The translations under genes and the position numbers were made by a program. The notes below the pieces were generated by a model. It had not been told where the DNA came from. It did not search any database and was given only the letters and a program-made list of their open reading frames with translations. From positions 1 through 64,000 of the forward strand of contig NZ_JASBQE010000018.1 of the NCBI RefSeq assembly GCF_029960785.1: 64,000 nt of DNA, read 5' to 3'. Below are positions 9,501 through 19,700 of the stretch, piece by piece (within the stretch, counting starts at the first letter, position 1; every line of letters begins with the position of its first letter). The stretch comes from Polyangium sp. 15x6. GTDB taxonomy: Bacteria; Myxococcota_A; Polyangia; Polyangiales; Polyangiaceae.

Positions 9501-12500
9501 GCGGCATACCAGGGGTTGCCCGTTTCGAGCACCGTATCGTTCCCGTCCCAGCTCGCCTGCTGCCAGGGCGTGAACGTTACCCGTGAATGCGTCCCGTTCG
9601 GCAGGTCCGTTCGGATGAGCCGGCCGAGTGGGTCGTAACGCAGGATCGGCGTCACGCCCCACTCGACGAGCTCCTGTTCGTCCTCGTATTCGTGGGTGGC
9701 CGTGAAGAACGGCTCGTACTGCTTGACGGGATTGCCCTTGTTGTCAATGACCACGCGCCCCGTGCCCACCCATCGCGGCGAGGCGGTGGCCAACACTACC
9801 GCGCCGTTCTCGTCCTTGACAAGCCCCCCGTTCTCGTCGCGCACCGGCGCCGGACCGGGCTCGGCCTGCACCTTCTTCAGGATCTCACGCCCGAGCCCGT
9901 CGAGGTACGTGTAGCTGTGCTGCCACGGCGTCAGCGCATCCCCGTGCCGCTCGCGCGCGGCCGCGTGCACGACGTTGGGTTTACCCGTCGTGCGCCATGC
10001 GTCGAGGTCGTACGCGAACGTCGTGGTTGGATCCTCCAGCGTGTCCCCGTCGTTCGAGCCAACCTTGCCCATCACGGCCGTCGCCACGACCATCCCGAGC
10101 TCGTCGAGCTTCACGGCGCTGCGGTTGCCGTTCGGGTCGGTGACGAGCGTGGGCCCGAGGATGCGGTAGTCGTTTGTCGCGGTGACCGTATTCCCGAGCG
10201 AGTCCTCGGCGGACGTCACGAGCAAGTCGTGGACGTCGTACGTGATGGTCGTAGGATTGCCGAGCGGATCCAGGATCTCGATCGGCAAGTAGAACTTGTC
10301 CGGATCGAACACCTGGCGGCCGGTTCGCACCCAGTATTCGCCGTTTTCCTCGATGTACCCGCCCTGGGTGAGCATGGTCGAGGTCACGCGCGAGCCATAA
10401 GCCGTGGTCAAGAGCCCGGGTGTGAAGGCTAGCGCATACGTCTCGTAAGGCAGCGCGAGCGCGTCAATCGTGCCGAGAGGCAGGGCTGCGGGGGAGGACC
10501 CGGATAGCGTCGTGCTGTCGTAATAAACCTGCCGCACCCGCTCGACCAGGCGCTTTTGCATTGCGGTGCCGTTGGGCATCGCCTCGTAGGGGATCGCGTC
10601 GGCGGCGTTCACATCGCCAAGCACCTCGTCGAACAAAAACAATGTGCTCTGTGTCGTGGAGAGCCCCGTGAGCTCGTACGTTCGCGCCTCCTTGGGCACT
10701 CCGAGGCGGTACCAGCTCGCCTCCCCATCCTCGTTGACCACGTCGCTCTCGGTCAGGGTGGCCAATAGCCCCTGTCCGGGCGTGTTTTCCGGAATGTTCC
10801 GCCGCGCGTACGCGATGCTTACCGAGCGCTCCACGTGGCCAAACGAATCGACATCGAGCGCCAGCGTATGCACCACGCGCGGCTCGTCCGGGTCACGCTC
10901 GTAATGAATCTCGACGGACTCACGCGCATACGCGAAGAACGACGCATACGCCTTCGCCGCCGAAGGCTGCACCCGCACGATGGCAGGGCAAACCTCCGTC
11001 ACGACATACGGGTGCGATTCCGCCTCGGAACCATCGAGCGCGTAGACCTCCGTGCGGAGGATTTGCCCCTTGAGCGCCCGGCAGGCCTCACGCAGGTCCC
11101 TCGGCGACAACCCCGTCTGCAGCACGGCATCGGGCAATTCCGGTCTCTGCCCGTCACCGGCATAATACTCTTTCTCGAACTGCTTCGCGATCCGGCTCCT
11201 GTCGATGAACGCGCCCGTATGGAACCACGTCTTCGTGAGCACCGGCGGCAGGTGGAATTCCTCCTCCACCGGTGGAGCCTCCGCGAAGAGCCCCTTTCCG
11301 CGCTCGGCCGAGAACGACTCCGCGTCGTATTGCTCGACGAGGCCAAACCCCCGGAACTCTCGCTCCGCGCCGTCGTAGTACCCGTGATGATACTTGTACG
11401 TACTGACGAACCGCGCCTTGCTGACTGCGTCGAACGTCTCCACACGCGTGAGCACGTGCACGGGGAACGACAGCCGCGTCACCCACGGCTTTCCAGCCTT
11501 CAGATCCTCCAGGTAAAACTTCGTCGAGGGCGCATACTCGAGCTTCGTCTCGGCCCCGAGGTTGTTCTTGACCGACGTGAGTAGATACGGCTTCTTGCTG
11601 CCCAAAAGATCGATGTACCGCATCGGCGGCTTCGCCACGCCCCGCCACGGCGATGACCACACGAGACACGCCGTACCGGACCCGAGCAGATCGACCACGC
11701 CCACGGTGGACATGGAATCGGCCGTCGGGAACCCCGGCATTCGCACCGGCTCACTCCAGCCGTTCCCCGCCTGGTTGAACACGATGACTGCACCTTCGCC
11801 GGCTACGTACACGATATCCGTGGTCCCGGTCCCATCGATATCGCCGAGGCGAATCCGGCGCGGATCGAACGTGTGCGAATCATCGAACAGCGGCGCCTTG
11901 CTCATCTGCACCTTGGCGCCGAACCGCCCATGCCCGAGGTTCGGCCAGTAGCAGATGCTCCCATTACGGACGCGCACGATGTCGGGCAAACCGTCCCCGC
12001 TCATGTCCGCCACGAAGATCGCTTGCGTCATGTCTGCGAACACGAGCGTCGGGCTCTTGTCCTCGTCGTAAGTTTTCGGCAGAACCCGCGGCGGGCCCCA
12101 CCCGCCCTTGCCGAGCGACGGGTACCAGAGCTGCACGTGATCGGTCGTGACCAGAATGTCGTCGAGTCCATCGCCGGAAAGGTCGATGAAACGGACCCGC
12201 GGGTCATTCCAGTTGACGTTCGGCTGTGAAGGAAACGGCACGAAGGGCCCCCAGCCGCCCTCGGGCGTGCGCTCGTGATAGCCCGACGTACCTTCCGGCG
12301 TGAGCTCCACGAGGCACTGTCGCCCCTCGCTCCCGACGTCGAGGAGCTGCGCCCCGCCGCCCGACGCCAGGGTCGGCTGGCTCAAGAGCCGCCGTGCCGG
12401 GGCGAGGTGCCCATCACCGAGGTTTTGCTTGTAGTAAAATGCCCCCTGTTGCTCGCAGAGCACGCCGGGAATGCCCTCGCCATCGAGGTCGACCCATCGT

Positions 12501-13702
12501 GCGGTTTGTCCGTCCACACCGCCAGGTAGATCTTCGAGGCTTTGTGGATCGAGCAGTTTGACGGCGGTCTGGAGCTCGGGCAACGAATACCCGAGATCGA
12601 GCGGCGGCAGGGACTTCTTCGAGTAGCCGCTCCCCGTCTTGATGTACCCCGACTGCGTGACCGATACGAGCCGGGTGAGCGCCGGCCCCTCGGCATACGT
12701 GAAGTCGGTGGAGCGCACGAGCACAGGATCCTGGCCGAGCTCGGGGAAGTTGTGGAACATCAGGGCCCGCCGGCAGAGGCGGTATGTGCGGATCTCGAAC
12801 GTTGAGCGGTAGCTCGAGAACGGATCCTGCCGGCAGGGCCAGGTATTTTCCTCCGCGGGCGTCGGCGCTGCGACACCGTGCTCGCCGTAATCGAAGACGA
12901 CCTCGAAGAGGAAATCTTGCGTCTCGAAAGGCACGGTGTTGCCATACCGGATCCGCTTCAGATAGCGGTTCACGATCTGGGCGTCACCGGAGAGCCGTTG
13001 CCGCTCGTAGACGGCGTTCGGTACGTTCTCGAAGTTCTCGGCCTTGTACTCGTAGACGACGACGTTCCCGAGCGCATCCTCGGTCCGCTCGATCAGCCAC
13101 GAAAAGACCTTGGTCGAGGCCGCGGGGCTCGCGATCCGAGCCTCCTCGGTCCGGCCATAGATACTCTTGACGTTGTCCTTCGTCGTGGCTCGCCAGTAAA
13201 CGTTCCCGTTCGCCTTCTCCTTCACGCGTTCGATACGCGCGAAGAGACCTTCGACACGGGGACGATACCGCTCGATGCGCTCGTCGTCGTTTTCCACCTC
13301 ATCGCGCACCCAGTTGCCTTGCCCCTCCTCATCGAGCTTGGGCACGAGGTCTTCCGCGCCCGACATGATGAACACGTCGGATTCGCGGAAGTCCTCGTAC
13401 TCGGGCAAACCACGCTCGGTCTTGCGGGAGATCGAGGGCACGGAGAGCCGAAAGCCCACACCGAACGGCCCATTGCCACCGCCGGAATCGTACGCGACGG
13501 CGAGCTCGGGCCCGAACCCGCCGCGGCCAGGCGAAACCGCGATCGGGACCGTGAGGGATCCCGTGCCGCTCACCAGGCTCGCGGCGAACTTCTCGCCGAG
13601 CCCTCGAACCGCGCCGCCCCCCTTCGGAAGCGACGGGCTCGGGGCCTTGACCGCCTCGGGCGCGGTCGTCTTGGGCTTCGGTGCAAAACCTTTCTGCTCC
13701 AT
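6575..13702 (-). CDS. Tc toxin fused TcB-TcC subunit (SpvB/RHS) with a methyltransferase-like tail
   Basis: The 2375-residue protein begins with an SpvB-type domain (about 38-320, GFGPELAVAYDSGGGNGPFG), followed by FG-GAP/VCBS-like repeats (SGDGLDDI near 505, SGDGLPDI near 566) and the TcB middle region (about 690-1000). RHS/YD repeats follow from about 1150 to 2020 and end in the RHS core (GARYYAPWLGRWTSADP, about 2025-2045) with a second DPNG near 2070, the expected self-cleavage region. These parts form the TcB-TcC cocoon that stores the cargo. After the core come a hydrophobic segment, a long Pro/Ala linker (about 2150-2245) and a final 125 residues with VNVGGGLEDGA, an Asn-x-Asn-Pro, GSADHIFSNRL and LSLNVWATPQEA, resembling a compact SAM-methyltransferase fold. 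TcB and TcC are separate proteins in Photorhabdus; here they are one chain. The start is ATG behind GAGAGG. Confidence 0.9.
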   Translation of the reverse strand: MEQKGFAPKPKTTAPEAVKAPSPSLPKGGGAVRGLGEKFAASLVSGTGSLTVPIAVSPGRGGFGPELAVAYDSGGGNGPFGVGFRLSVPSISRKTERGLPEYEDFRESDVFIMSGAEDLVPKLDEEGQGNWVRDEVENDDERIERYRPRVEGLFARIERVKEKANGNVYWRATTKDNVKSIYGRTEEARIASPAASTKVFSWLIERTEDALGNVVVYEYKAENFENVPNAVYERQRLSGDAQIVNRYLKRIRYGNTVPFETQDFLFEVVFDYGEHGVAAPTPAEENTWPCRQDPFSSYRSTFEIRTYRLCRRALMFHNFPELGQDPVLVRSTDFTYAEGPALTRLVSVTQSGYIKTGSGYSKKSLPPLDLGYSLPELQTAVKLLDPQSLEDLPGGVDGQTARWVDLDGEGIPGVLCEQQGAFYYKQNLGDGHLAPARRLLSQPTLASGGGAQLLDVGSEGRQCLVELTPEGTSGYHERTPEGGWGPFVPFPSQPNVNWNDPRVRFIDLSGDGLDDILVTTDHVQLWYPSLGKGGWGPPRVLPKTYDEDKSPTLVFADMTQAIFVADMSGDGLPDIVRVRNGSICYWPNLGHGRFGAKVQMSKAPLFDDSHTFDPRRIRLGDIDGTGTTDIVYVAGEGAVIVFNQAGNGWSEPVRMPGFPTADSMSTVGVVDLLGSGTACLVWSSPWRGVAKPPMRYIDLLGSKKPYLLTSVKNNLGAETKLEYAPSTKFYLEDLKAGKPWVTRLSFPVHVLTRVETFDAVSKARFVSTYKYHHGYYDGAEREFRGFGLVEQYDAESFSAERGKGLFAEAPPVEEEFHLPPVLTKTWFHTGAFIDRSRIAKQFEKEYYAGDGQRPELPDAVLQTGLSPRDLREACRALKGQILRTEVYALDGSEAESHPYVVTEVCPAIVRVQPSAAKAYASFFAYARESVEIHYERDPDEPRVVHTLALDVDSFGHVERSVSIAYARRNIPENTPGQGLLATLTESDVVNEDGEASWYRLGVPKEARTYELTGLSTTQSTLFLFDEVLGDVNAADAIPYEAMPNGTAMQKRLVERVRQVYYDSTTLSGSSPAALPLGTIDALALPYETYALAFTPGLLTTAYGSRVTSTMLTQGGYIEENGEYWVRTGRQVFDPDKFYLPIEILDPLGNPTTITYDVHDLLVTSAEDSLGNTVTATNDYRILGPTLVTDPNGNRSAVKLDELGMVVATAVMGKVGSNDGDTLEDPTTTFAYDLDAWRTTGKPNVVHAAARERHGDALTPWQHSYTYLDGLGREILKKVQAEPGPAPVRDENGGLVKDENGAVVLATASPRWVGTGRVVIDNKGNPVKQYEPFFTATHEYEDEQELVEWGVTPILRYDPLGRLIRTDLPNGTHSRVTFTPWQQASWDGNDTVLETGNPWYAARQPSATPTPSTQEQRAAELTKKHEGTPALVHFDVLGRSVRGVENNGAAGSYTTMAELDIEGNPRKIVDARENTAMEYVFDMLGRTLYQKSCDSGERWTLANVLGNPIRGWDGRGHVVRSVYDALNRRTGLWVQKGADPEVLAEVTVYGEGQTDPEDANLRGKVYQVKDGAGVITSVEYDFKGNLLEGQRQLAQNYSTQLDWSGSVALETEVFTRTTAYDALNRPTSLTTPDQSEIKPVYNEASLLEAVAVRIRGASTWTTFVDDIDYDVKGQREKIVYGNGVVTEYSYDPLTYRLTRLKTTRTSDNALLQDLRYTYDPVGNIVEIADLAQEELYHNSELVEPRWKYVYDALYRLIEATGREHSGQNSDIQQDQNGFPLVNAANPNDPQAMRNYTESFEYDVIGNIEKMIHAAQGSTGSWTRRYQIAPTSNRLIGTSLPGDDETEFSATYTYDEHGSMITMPHLDGIAWDFKDQKREVDKGGGGTVYFTYDAGGQRVRKVWEHSGIVEERIYLGGFEVYRRHELGNVVLERETLHVMDDARRIAMVETKTVDTSDPNLAVTSRVRYQLGNHLGSASLELDGDGFVISYEEYHPYGTTAYHAVASGVEVSAKRYRYTGKERDEETGLYYHGARYYAPWLGRWTSADPAGLVDGAGVYTYVRGGPVGSWDPNGTDTTGFWQKSLDEAESWVLRQGGNLGENLVYGGVVLPAAVAAGTLVPAWAWLAAGLAATTQIQSSDDVAGHMNAASLSAPAMGRLGPTKPSPAKPPATPATEPPPTAPPATPEATPAPPSAIAKTTPLPSPKPTPPVSQAAPPTAPSPAAAPSPVAAPRPAAPSPTAAPKQRPINGRVNVGGGLEDGAKSATNLNPVKPGSGGPSRGIPNHVKGSFEEIGELFEAGSADHIFSNRLRFIDVTDWTAAAQGAARVAAPGAKLSLNVWATPQEALKVADAFTAAGWKDVKVLGEGVGTVIMGIMGR

Positions 13703-13736
13703 GGCGTGCCCTCTCTCCCGTGTCCGTGTACCGAGA

Positions 13737-16700
13737 TTATTGCTGCTTGTACTCGCAGACGATCCAGAGGTCTTCGAGCTGAATGGGTGTCTCCGTGACC
13801 TTCAATGTCCACGAGGCGAAGTTGCTGGCCGTCTCCGATCGTATTTCGATGGCCGGTCCGATCGCGACGTTCTCGAACAACAGATCCCCGTAGATTTCAC
13901 CGGTGTTTGACAACGTGGGGCTAGCGGTGGCGGGGTTCTCAGGCGACACGCCGGGCACCCTGACCTGGATAAGAAGGTTGGCGGTCGAGACACCGGAACG
14001 TTTGGCGAAGAGATGCACTTTCGTGATCACCAGACTCCGATTCCCGAGCAGCGGCTGGAAGTGTCGGAGCCCGAGCGGCAAGGAGAGGGTATGCGTTGCC
14101 GGCTGACCCGCGCCCGCGAGGAATACATGCCAGCCGTCGGGGAAGTCCGTCTTTGCGCTGAAGAGCCGGAAGCCGGTGGGGCCCGATCCTGCCGGCGGAT
14201 TCTCCACGACGCCCAGCGCCTCGAGCGCGCCCTTCTTGAGCGTCTCGCCGCCGTCCCGCGCCGTGTAACGCACGTGCAGGACCACGTCGTGGACAGCCGT
14301 TGGGTCGAAGCGGTTGGTCTTCCCATCGAGCTCAATCTTCCACGTGCTATCGGCGCCTGCTCCCTCAAAGGGCAAGTACCGTTCGTCACGGAAGACCAGC
14401 TCGAAGAGCCCCGCGTCGCTCTGGCCACTGCTCGTCACGATGGACTGGGTGGATCCATAATGGTCGAGGAAGCGAGGATCGGGTCCGGATGCGTCGGTCT
14501 TCCGAGGATAGTTGGCGGCTAGGCTCGGGGTTGGATGGACCTCACTGTTCATTCTCACGCTGCTCTTCAGCAACGTGAGCTTGCTGTTCACCCCGGCATA
14601 GGGCCCGTTCACGACCGGTACCGTCATGCTGATGGTCTTGATTCGGCGCAGGTAATGCCCCGGCCAGTCCTGATCGAAGAGTGCCTCAGGCAGCTCGACT
14701 TCGCATTTCCCCTTCTCGCGCAGCTTCAAAAGCGCCAGCGGGTCGACCTCCGCGAGCGAGATGTGCTTCGTGATCTCGTACTCGCGCTTGTTCTGCTCGA
14801 GGTACGCGGCCTCCATGCGCCGGAGATCGAGCTGGAGCCTCTCGCCCGCGAGCAGTCCATCCCTCGCACTCTCCCAGTTGCCAAAGTTGACGTAGCTCGC
14901 CCCGGGCTGCGCGAGCTCGAACTGGAAGGCCCGCTCGGCCCTCTTCGCGAGCTCGTACGCGAGTTTGTAGCCATGGAAATACACGCCCTCGACCTGCGAG
15001 GCCATCCAGTCGTAGAGCTCTTCGTTCGTGTACTTGGTCTTCAGGTACTCCTCGACCTCCTTCGCGTTCTTGATGGAGAGGTCGTGGTTTGCGAGTTCCT
15101 TCTGGGCGATCTCGAGCCGGATCTCCGCAGCCGCGATCTGGCGGTTGATTTGCTCGATCTCCTTCTGCGCGAGGCGCTCCTGGAGCTTCCACTCCGCCCA
15201 GCGGCGCTTGTAGCTGGCCATCGTCGCGCTCTGGGACGCGCCAGCGTGGTGGATGCTCGCGAGCAGCGAGTGGAACTGCCCGCCAGCCTCCAGGACGCCG
15301 CCGAGCTGGACACCGCCGAACTCACTCTCCAGCTTCGGAGGCAATGGGCCGGCGATCGAGATCTGCGGAAATAGCTTCGCCACGGCGGCGAGGGTGTGTG
15401 CAATCCCGGCGTTCGTTGTCTCGAGGTTGGCCAGGTTGGTGAGCGTCGCCTGCATCTCCTCCTCCGGAATCATGTATTCGATCCCGGCATAGAACGTCAG
15501 GCGCTCCTCGATCACGGCTCGAGAGCGTCGCAGGGCCTCGAGCGACTCCTTCGCCTCGTCGACCTGGCGCTTTCGTACCTCGCGCATCGCGCTGAGGACG
15601 TCGAGCTCGTGCCGGGATCGCAGGCGCGACAACGCCTCTCCGTCGCGCTTCTCTCGCGCCGCGAGGAGCGCGCCGCCCATGGCGATCACGCTGCCGACGA
15701 ATTCGAGCGCCTTTGCCTGGAGCACCGAGAAGCGGTAGATCGGCAGCGGGATGTTGATCCCGTAGAGCAGCTCGCCGATGTTCAGCCCGTTCGCCGCGGC
15801 CTTCACGAGCAACCCCGGATCGATCGGAGGCTCGAAGAGCGGGAGCTGTCGCACCGTGCCGTCGATGTTCATGCAATGCCGGATCTTGAACAGGCGATCC
15901 CCGACCGTATCCCAGAGGGCCAGCATTTGATCGTTCGGCGGCACGCAGAAGTAGAGCGTCCGGAGCGCCGGCGGCGGCTCCCGACGCGTGCACCGCACGT
16001 CTGCATCCGGCGGCAGCAGCGGGATGACGCTCTCGATCTCCACGAGCGCATTCGAGAACGCGTCGATGCTGGGCTCGAGCTCGGCGTAAGACCTGGGCGG
16101 TACGTCCTCTTGCTTCACCAGGCGCGGGCGGTCCCCGAGGATCCGCGCGGCGAGGATGTAGAGCTGCGTCGCCTCGTTGATCGACTCGATCGTGTCGCGC
16201 CGGAAGAGGCTGTCGCCCCATGAAAGGAGATTTTCGACGTACTTCATCACGACCGACTTCTGGTAGGCGAGCGGCCGCATGCGCGCGATGAGGTGCGGAT
16301 TGAAGGGGTTCTCCCTCCAGCGAGCGATCTGCGCGGTAAGATCCTGGGTGGCCCCCAATTCGGAGGACCCGCCGAAGAGCTCCGTGAGGAGCTGGGCGTT
16401 CGGGTTCTCCGCCGCGAGCTGCTCGAGCTGCGCCTGGATCGAGGCGAGATCGAGGTTCTCCCGGAAAGGACGGACGTTCCAGAACCGCTCCGGACCGTTC
16501 CCCGGCGCCCCGCCCGTCGGATCGAAGATGTAGCGGAACCACCGATCCGCCTCGGCGAAGCGGCCGTTCTTGCTGAGGCGCGTGGCGGCGAGGAAGGGCG
16601 CGTGGAAGAAGAGCTCCCAGTTGTATTGCGAATAGGCGCCGCCGAAGGAGAAGTCGACCTCCTCGATCGGGAATGGCTCTGCGACGAATTTGGTGGGCTC

Positions 16701-19700
16701 GTAGAGGTCCTCGATGTCGCTCCACGTGAGCTGCAGGGGCGTCGGCCCCTGCATGTCCCACCGGAGCAGGCCGTCGATACCGCGGCGCTCCAGGTGCCTC
16801 ACGAAGTCGCACACGTAGGGGTGGTAGAACGCGTGGAACCGGTAGGCGCCATGGACGGCTGCGTTGACGCCGAGATAAATCTTGGGCGTATTGGCCCACT
16901 GGAGGACGATCGGATCGAGGCCCTCGCCGGCGTGCCGCTTCACCGGCGCGGAGGCATTCGGGAAGGACTGGGCGGCGCTGCTCCACGCGACACGCGCCTG
17001 CAACTGCAGATCCATGAAGAACACGCGGCTCTTGTCCCCGTAGAACATCGGGGCACGCGACTTCTCTTCGAGCATCACGGTGTCGTTTTGCCGGTCCGTG
17101 AGCAAGGAGAAGCGCCCGGGGGTGTTCCCGAGCAGGTCGACGACGGGGATGCCGAATGGCGATTGCGTGAACGCGCCAGTGACGCGAATACGAAGGAAAT
17201 CATTGGGCCGAAGGAGTGCTTGCTCCATGAATCGCATGTTCGTCGGGAGCGCGTGCGCCGGCCTCCAGCCCGGCAGCGGCCAATTTATGGCGTAGAAGTT
17301 GAGTTCGCCTGTGCACGAGCCGATCGTGAGCCTGCCGATCAGCGTATAGGTGGTGTGGGTCGTCTCGATTCCGTCATATCCGGACTCGTTGGCCAGCGCG
17401 TGGATGGTCAGGTCGCCTGCCTCGTCGTCGATCGAGAAGGAGAAAGAGACCAAGCTGGGCTCGATGGCCAGAGGAAGCCGCATGCCCCTCTCCCCCGTCG
17501 TCTGTACCGCGCCGAACCCTCCGTTCCGGTACGCGCTCCAGCTGAAGCCCACGCGCCAGGACTTCTTCTTCGAATTCGATTGCGGATCGGATGGTTTGTC
17601 GGATTGCTCCTGGAACATCGGCCAGAACAGGTGGAGCCTGCGGTTCCAGACAGCAGCCAGCAGGTGGTCTCCCGGGATGTCGAGATCGACCTTCTCCCAG
17701 GGCGTCCAGTAGCTGGCGTCGATGCGCCTCCGGTAGTAGTACCTGTGCGGCGGCGCGTGGGTCCGCGCGATGACGTGCACGATGTCGACCGGATCCGCTC
17801 CGTCCTCCCGCTCGTGGAACATCGCCGCCACCTCGAGGCGGCTGACCTCGTGCAGGCTCTCGAGATACTCGCGGTAAGCCGTCTCGGCCGATTCCGCGTT
17901 GACATCGCCCTGAAGAAGGCGGCTCTCCAGCGTCTTGAAGAACGGCGTCTTGTCGTCCCGCAGCTCTGGCTCGATCCAGTTCTCGGGATAAAGGAAGACC
18001 TTGCGGTTCGCCTCCCAGACCCGGTAGCTCTTCATCCAATCCCATTCGCGCGCGGCCTCTTCGCCGAGGTCCGGCACGCTCGCCTCGAGCCCGAGGAGCA
18101 CGCGTTGCACGAACATCTGGACGGAGCTGATGGCCTGCTTGATGCGGGAGGTGAGCTGGCACGGGCTCATCTCCACGTCGATGAGCAGCTCGTCGAAGAG
18201 CTCGTTCGGGCCCGCGAGGTCCCGCTTTGCGACAAGGTACCCGACCAGCGCGTCGCGCTGCTTCTCGCGCAGCACGTCCCGCAGCGGACGGGCAACCTCG
18301 CTCCAGCGTGCGTCATCGTGTTTGGCCCGCGCCACGCGCTTGACGTCCAGCGCAATGTCGGCGGTGGTTGCGTCAACATTGGCCCAGAGCGCCCCCTGCG
18401 CGGCGGACGCGCCGAGTCGGCTGAGGAGCTGGAAGGCGCGGTGGAGGCAAAGGAGCGCCTTCTCGTCGAGGAAATCCGCTTGCGTGAACGCAAAGACGTT
18501 CTCGATGAGTGGCTGGACGTCGTTCCGCGGCCAACCGGTACGCGCCGAGAGCTCGTCGTAGAACAGCGTCGGCCCCACGATGCCTGCCTGTGTGAAAATA
18601 GCCCGCAGGTCCTCACGGCCATTCCGCAGCGTGTCGCGGAAGGAGGCCAGGTCGACGAGACGCATCAGCTTCGCGAAACGCTCCTGGCGGTCGGCGTCTG
18701 CGTCCTGCCCCCCGAGCAGCAGGGTATTCAGATCGAGCCAGCCCGGCGTCGCGCCCGTCGGGTACGGCGAGGCCAGCTCCGAGGCGTGAAGCCTGAGCCG
18801 CTGGACGATGAGCGCGACCTTGTAAAGCAGCTGGACGGTGGTCTTGCGGTCCGCGTTCGTCGCCTCCGTTGGCGCGGTGTACCCGAGGGCATTGTTCATC
18901 GCAGGCAGGAAATCGAAGATGGCCCGTGTTCCCTGCGGCGCAGACGAGACGAGGACGGTCGTGAGCAGGTGCTCGACCGCCTCGGCGTCGAGCTTCAGCT
19001 CCGTCGCGAGCTTCTGCGTGACGAGGCTCTGCGTCCGCGTTCTGCGCAGGTGGTTGAGCAGGCGCGGGAGCACATAGGCGAACCGCGCCGTCGCCGGCGC
19101 AGTCCCGGGGTTCGATGTCGTGCCAGCCGGACCGACGAGGTCGTCCAGTGCATCGGACGTCTCGGCCCCGAAGACATGCCCGAGGTGGTTTTGGATAAAC
19201 CCACGCTCGTCGTCACGAGCTTCCGGCGACTCCGTCGACGGAGTCTCGAGTATCTCGAGGATCCGTTGGACGATTGCAGGCGCCTCCACGGCCGGGACGC
19301 CATCGAGCACCTCCTCGAGGCGTGCGCGGAGTTGCTCGTTCCAGGGATCGGGGACGAGGGTCGTCTCGGTCACGACCCTCGCAGCAATGGCTTCGAGATC
19401 AGCGACGATCCGATCGCGCACCACGTCGGATAGCACCACCGGGGTCCCCGGCGGTGGTTCGTGCCGGACCAGGGAATGCAGCTCTGCAATGCTGAACTTG
19501 GAACGCCGCACCTTCGCCACGAGCTCGACGAACGCCCGCGTAGTGGCCGGCACGGCGGGCGGCTGCGGTGGCTGCGGTGGGTCGACCGTGACCGTGAGCG
19601 CTTCGAGCCCGGAGAGCTCGAGAAGGACCAGGAGGTCCTGGATGCCGATACGCAGCCCTCTGGCCAGCGCGACGATGCGGTGAAGCCGCGAGAGGTTTTC

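Noticed and set aside
16293..19433. A 1046-codon plus-strand open frame
   Set aside because: It is antisense to the TcA gene; such long shadows follow from the high GC content at third positions.
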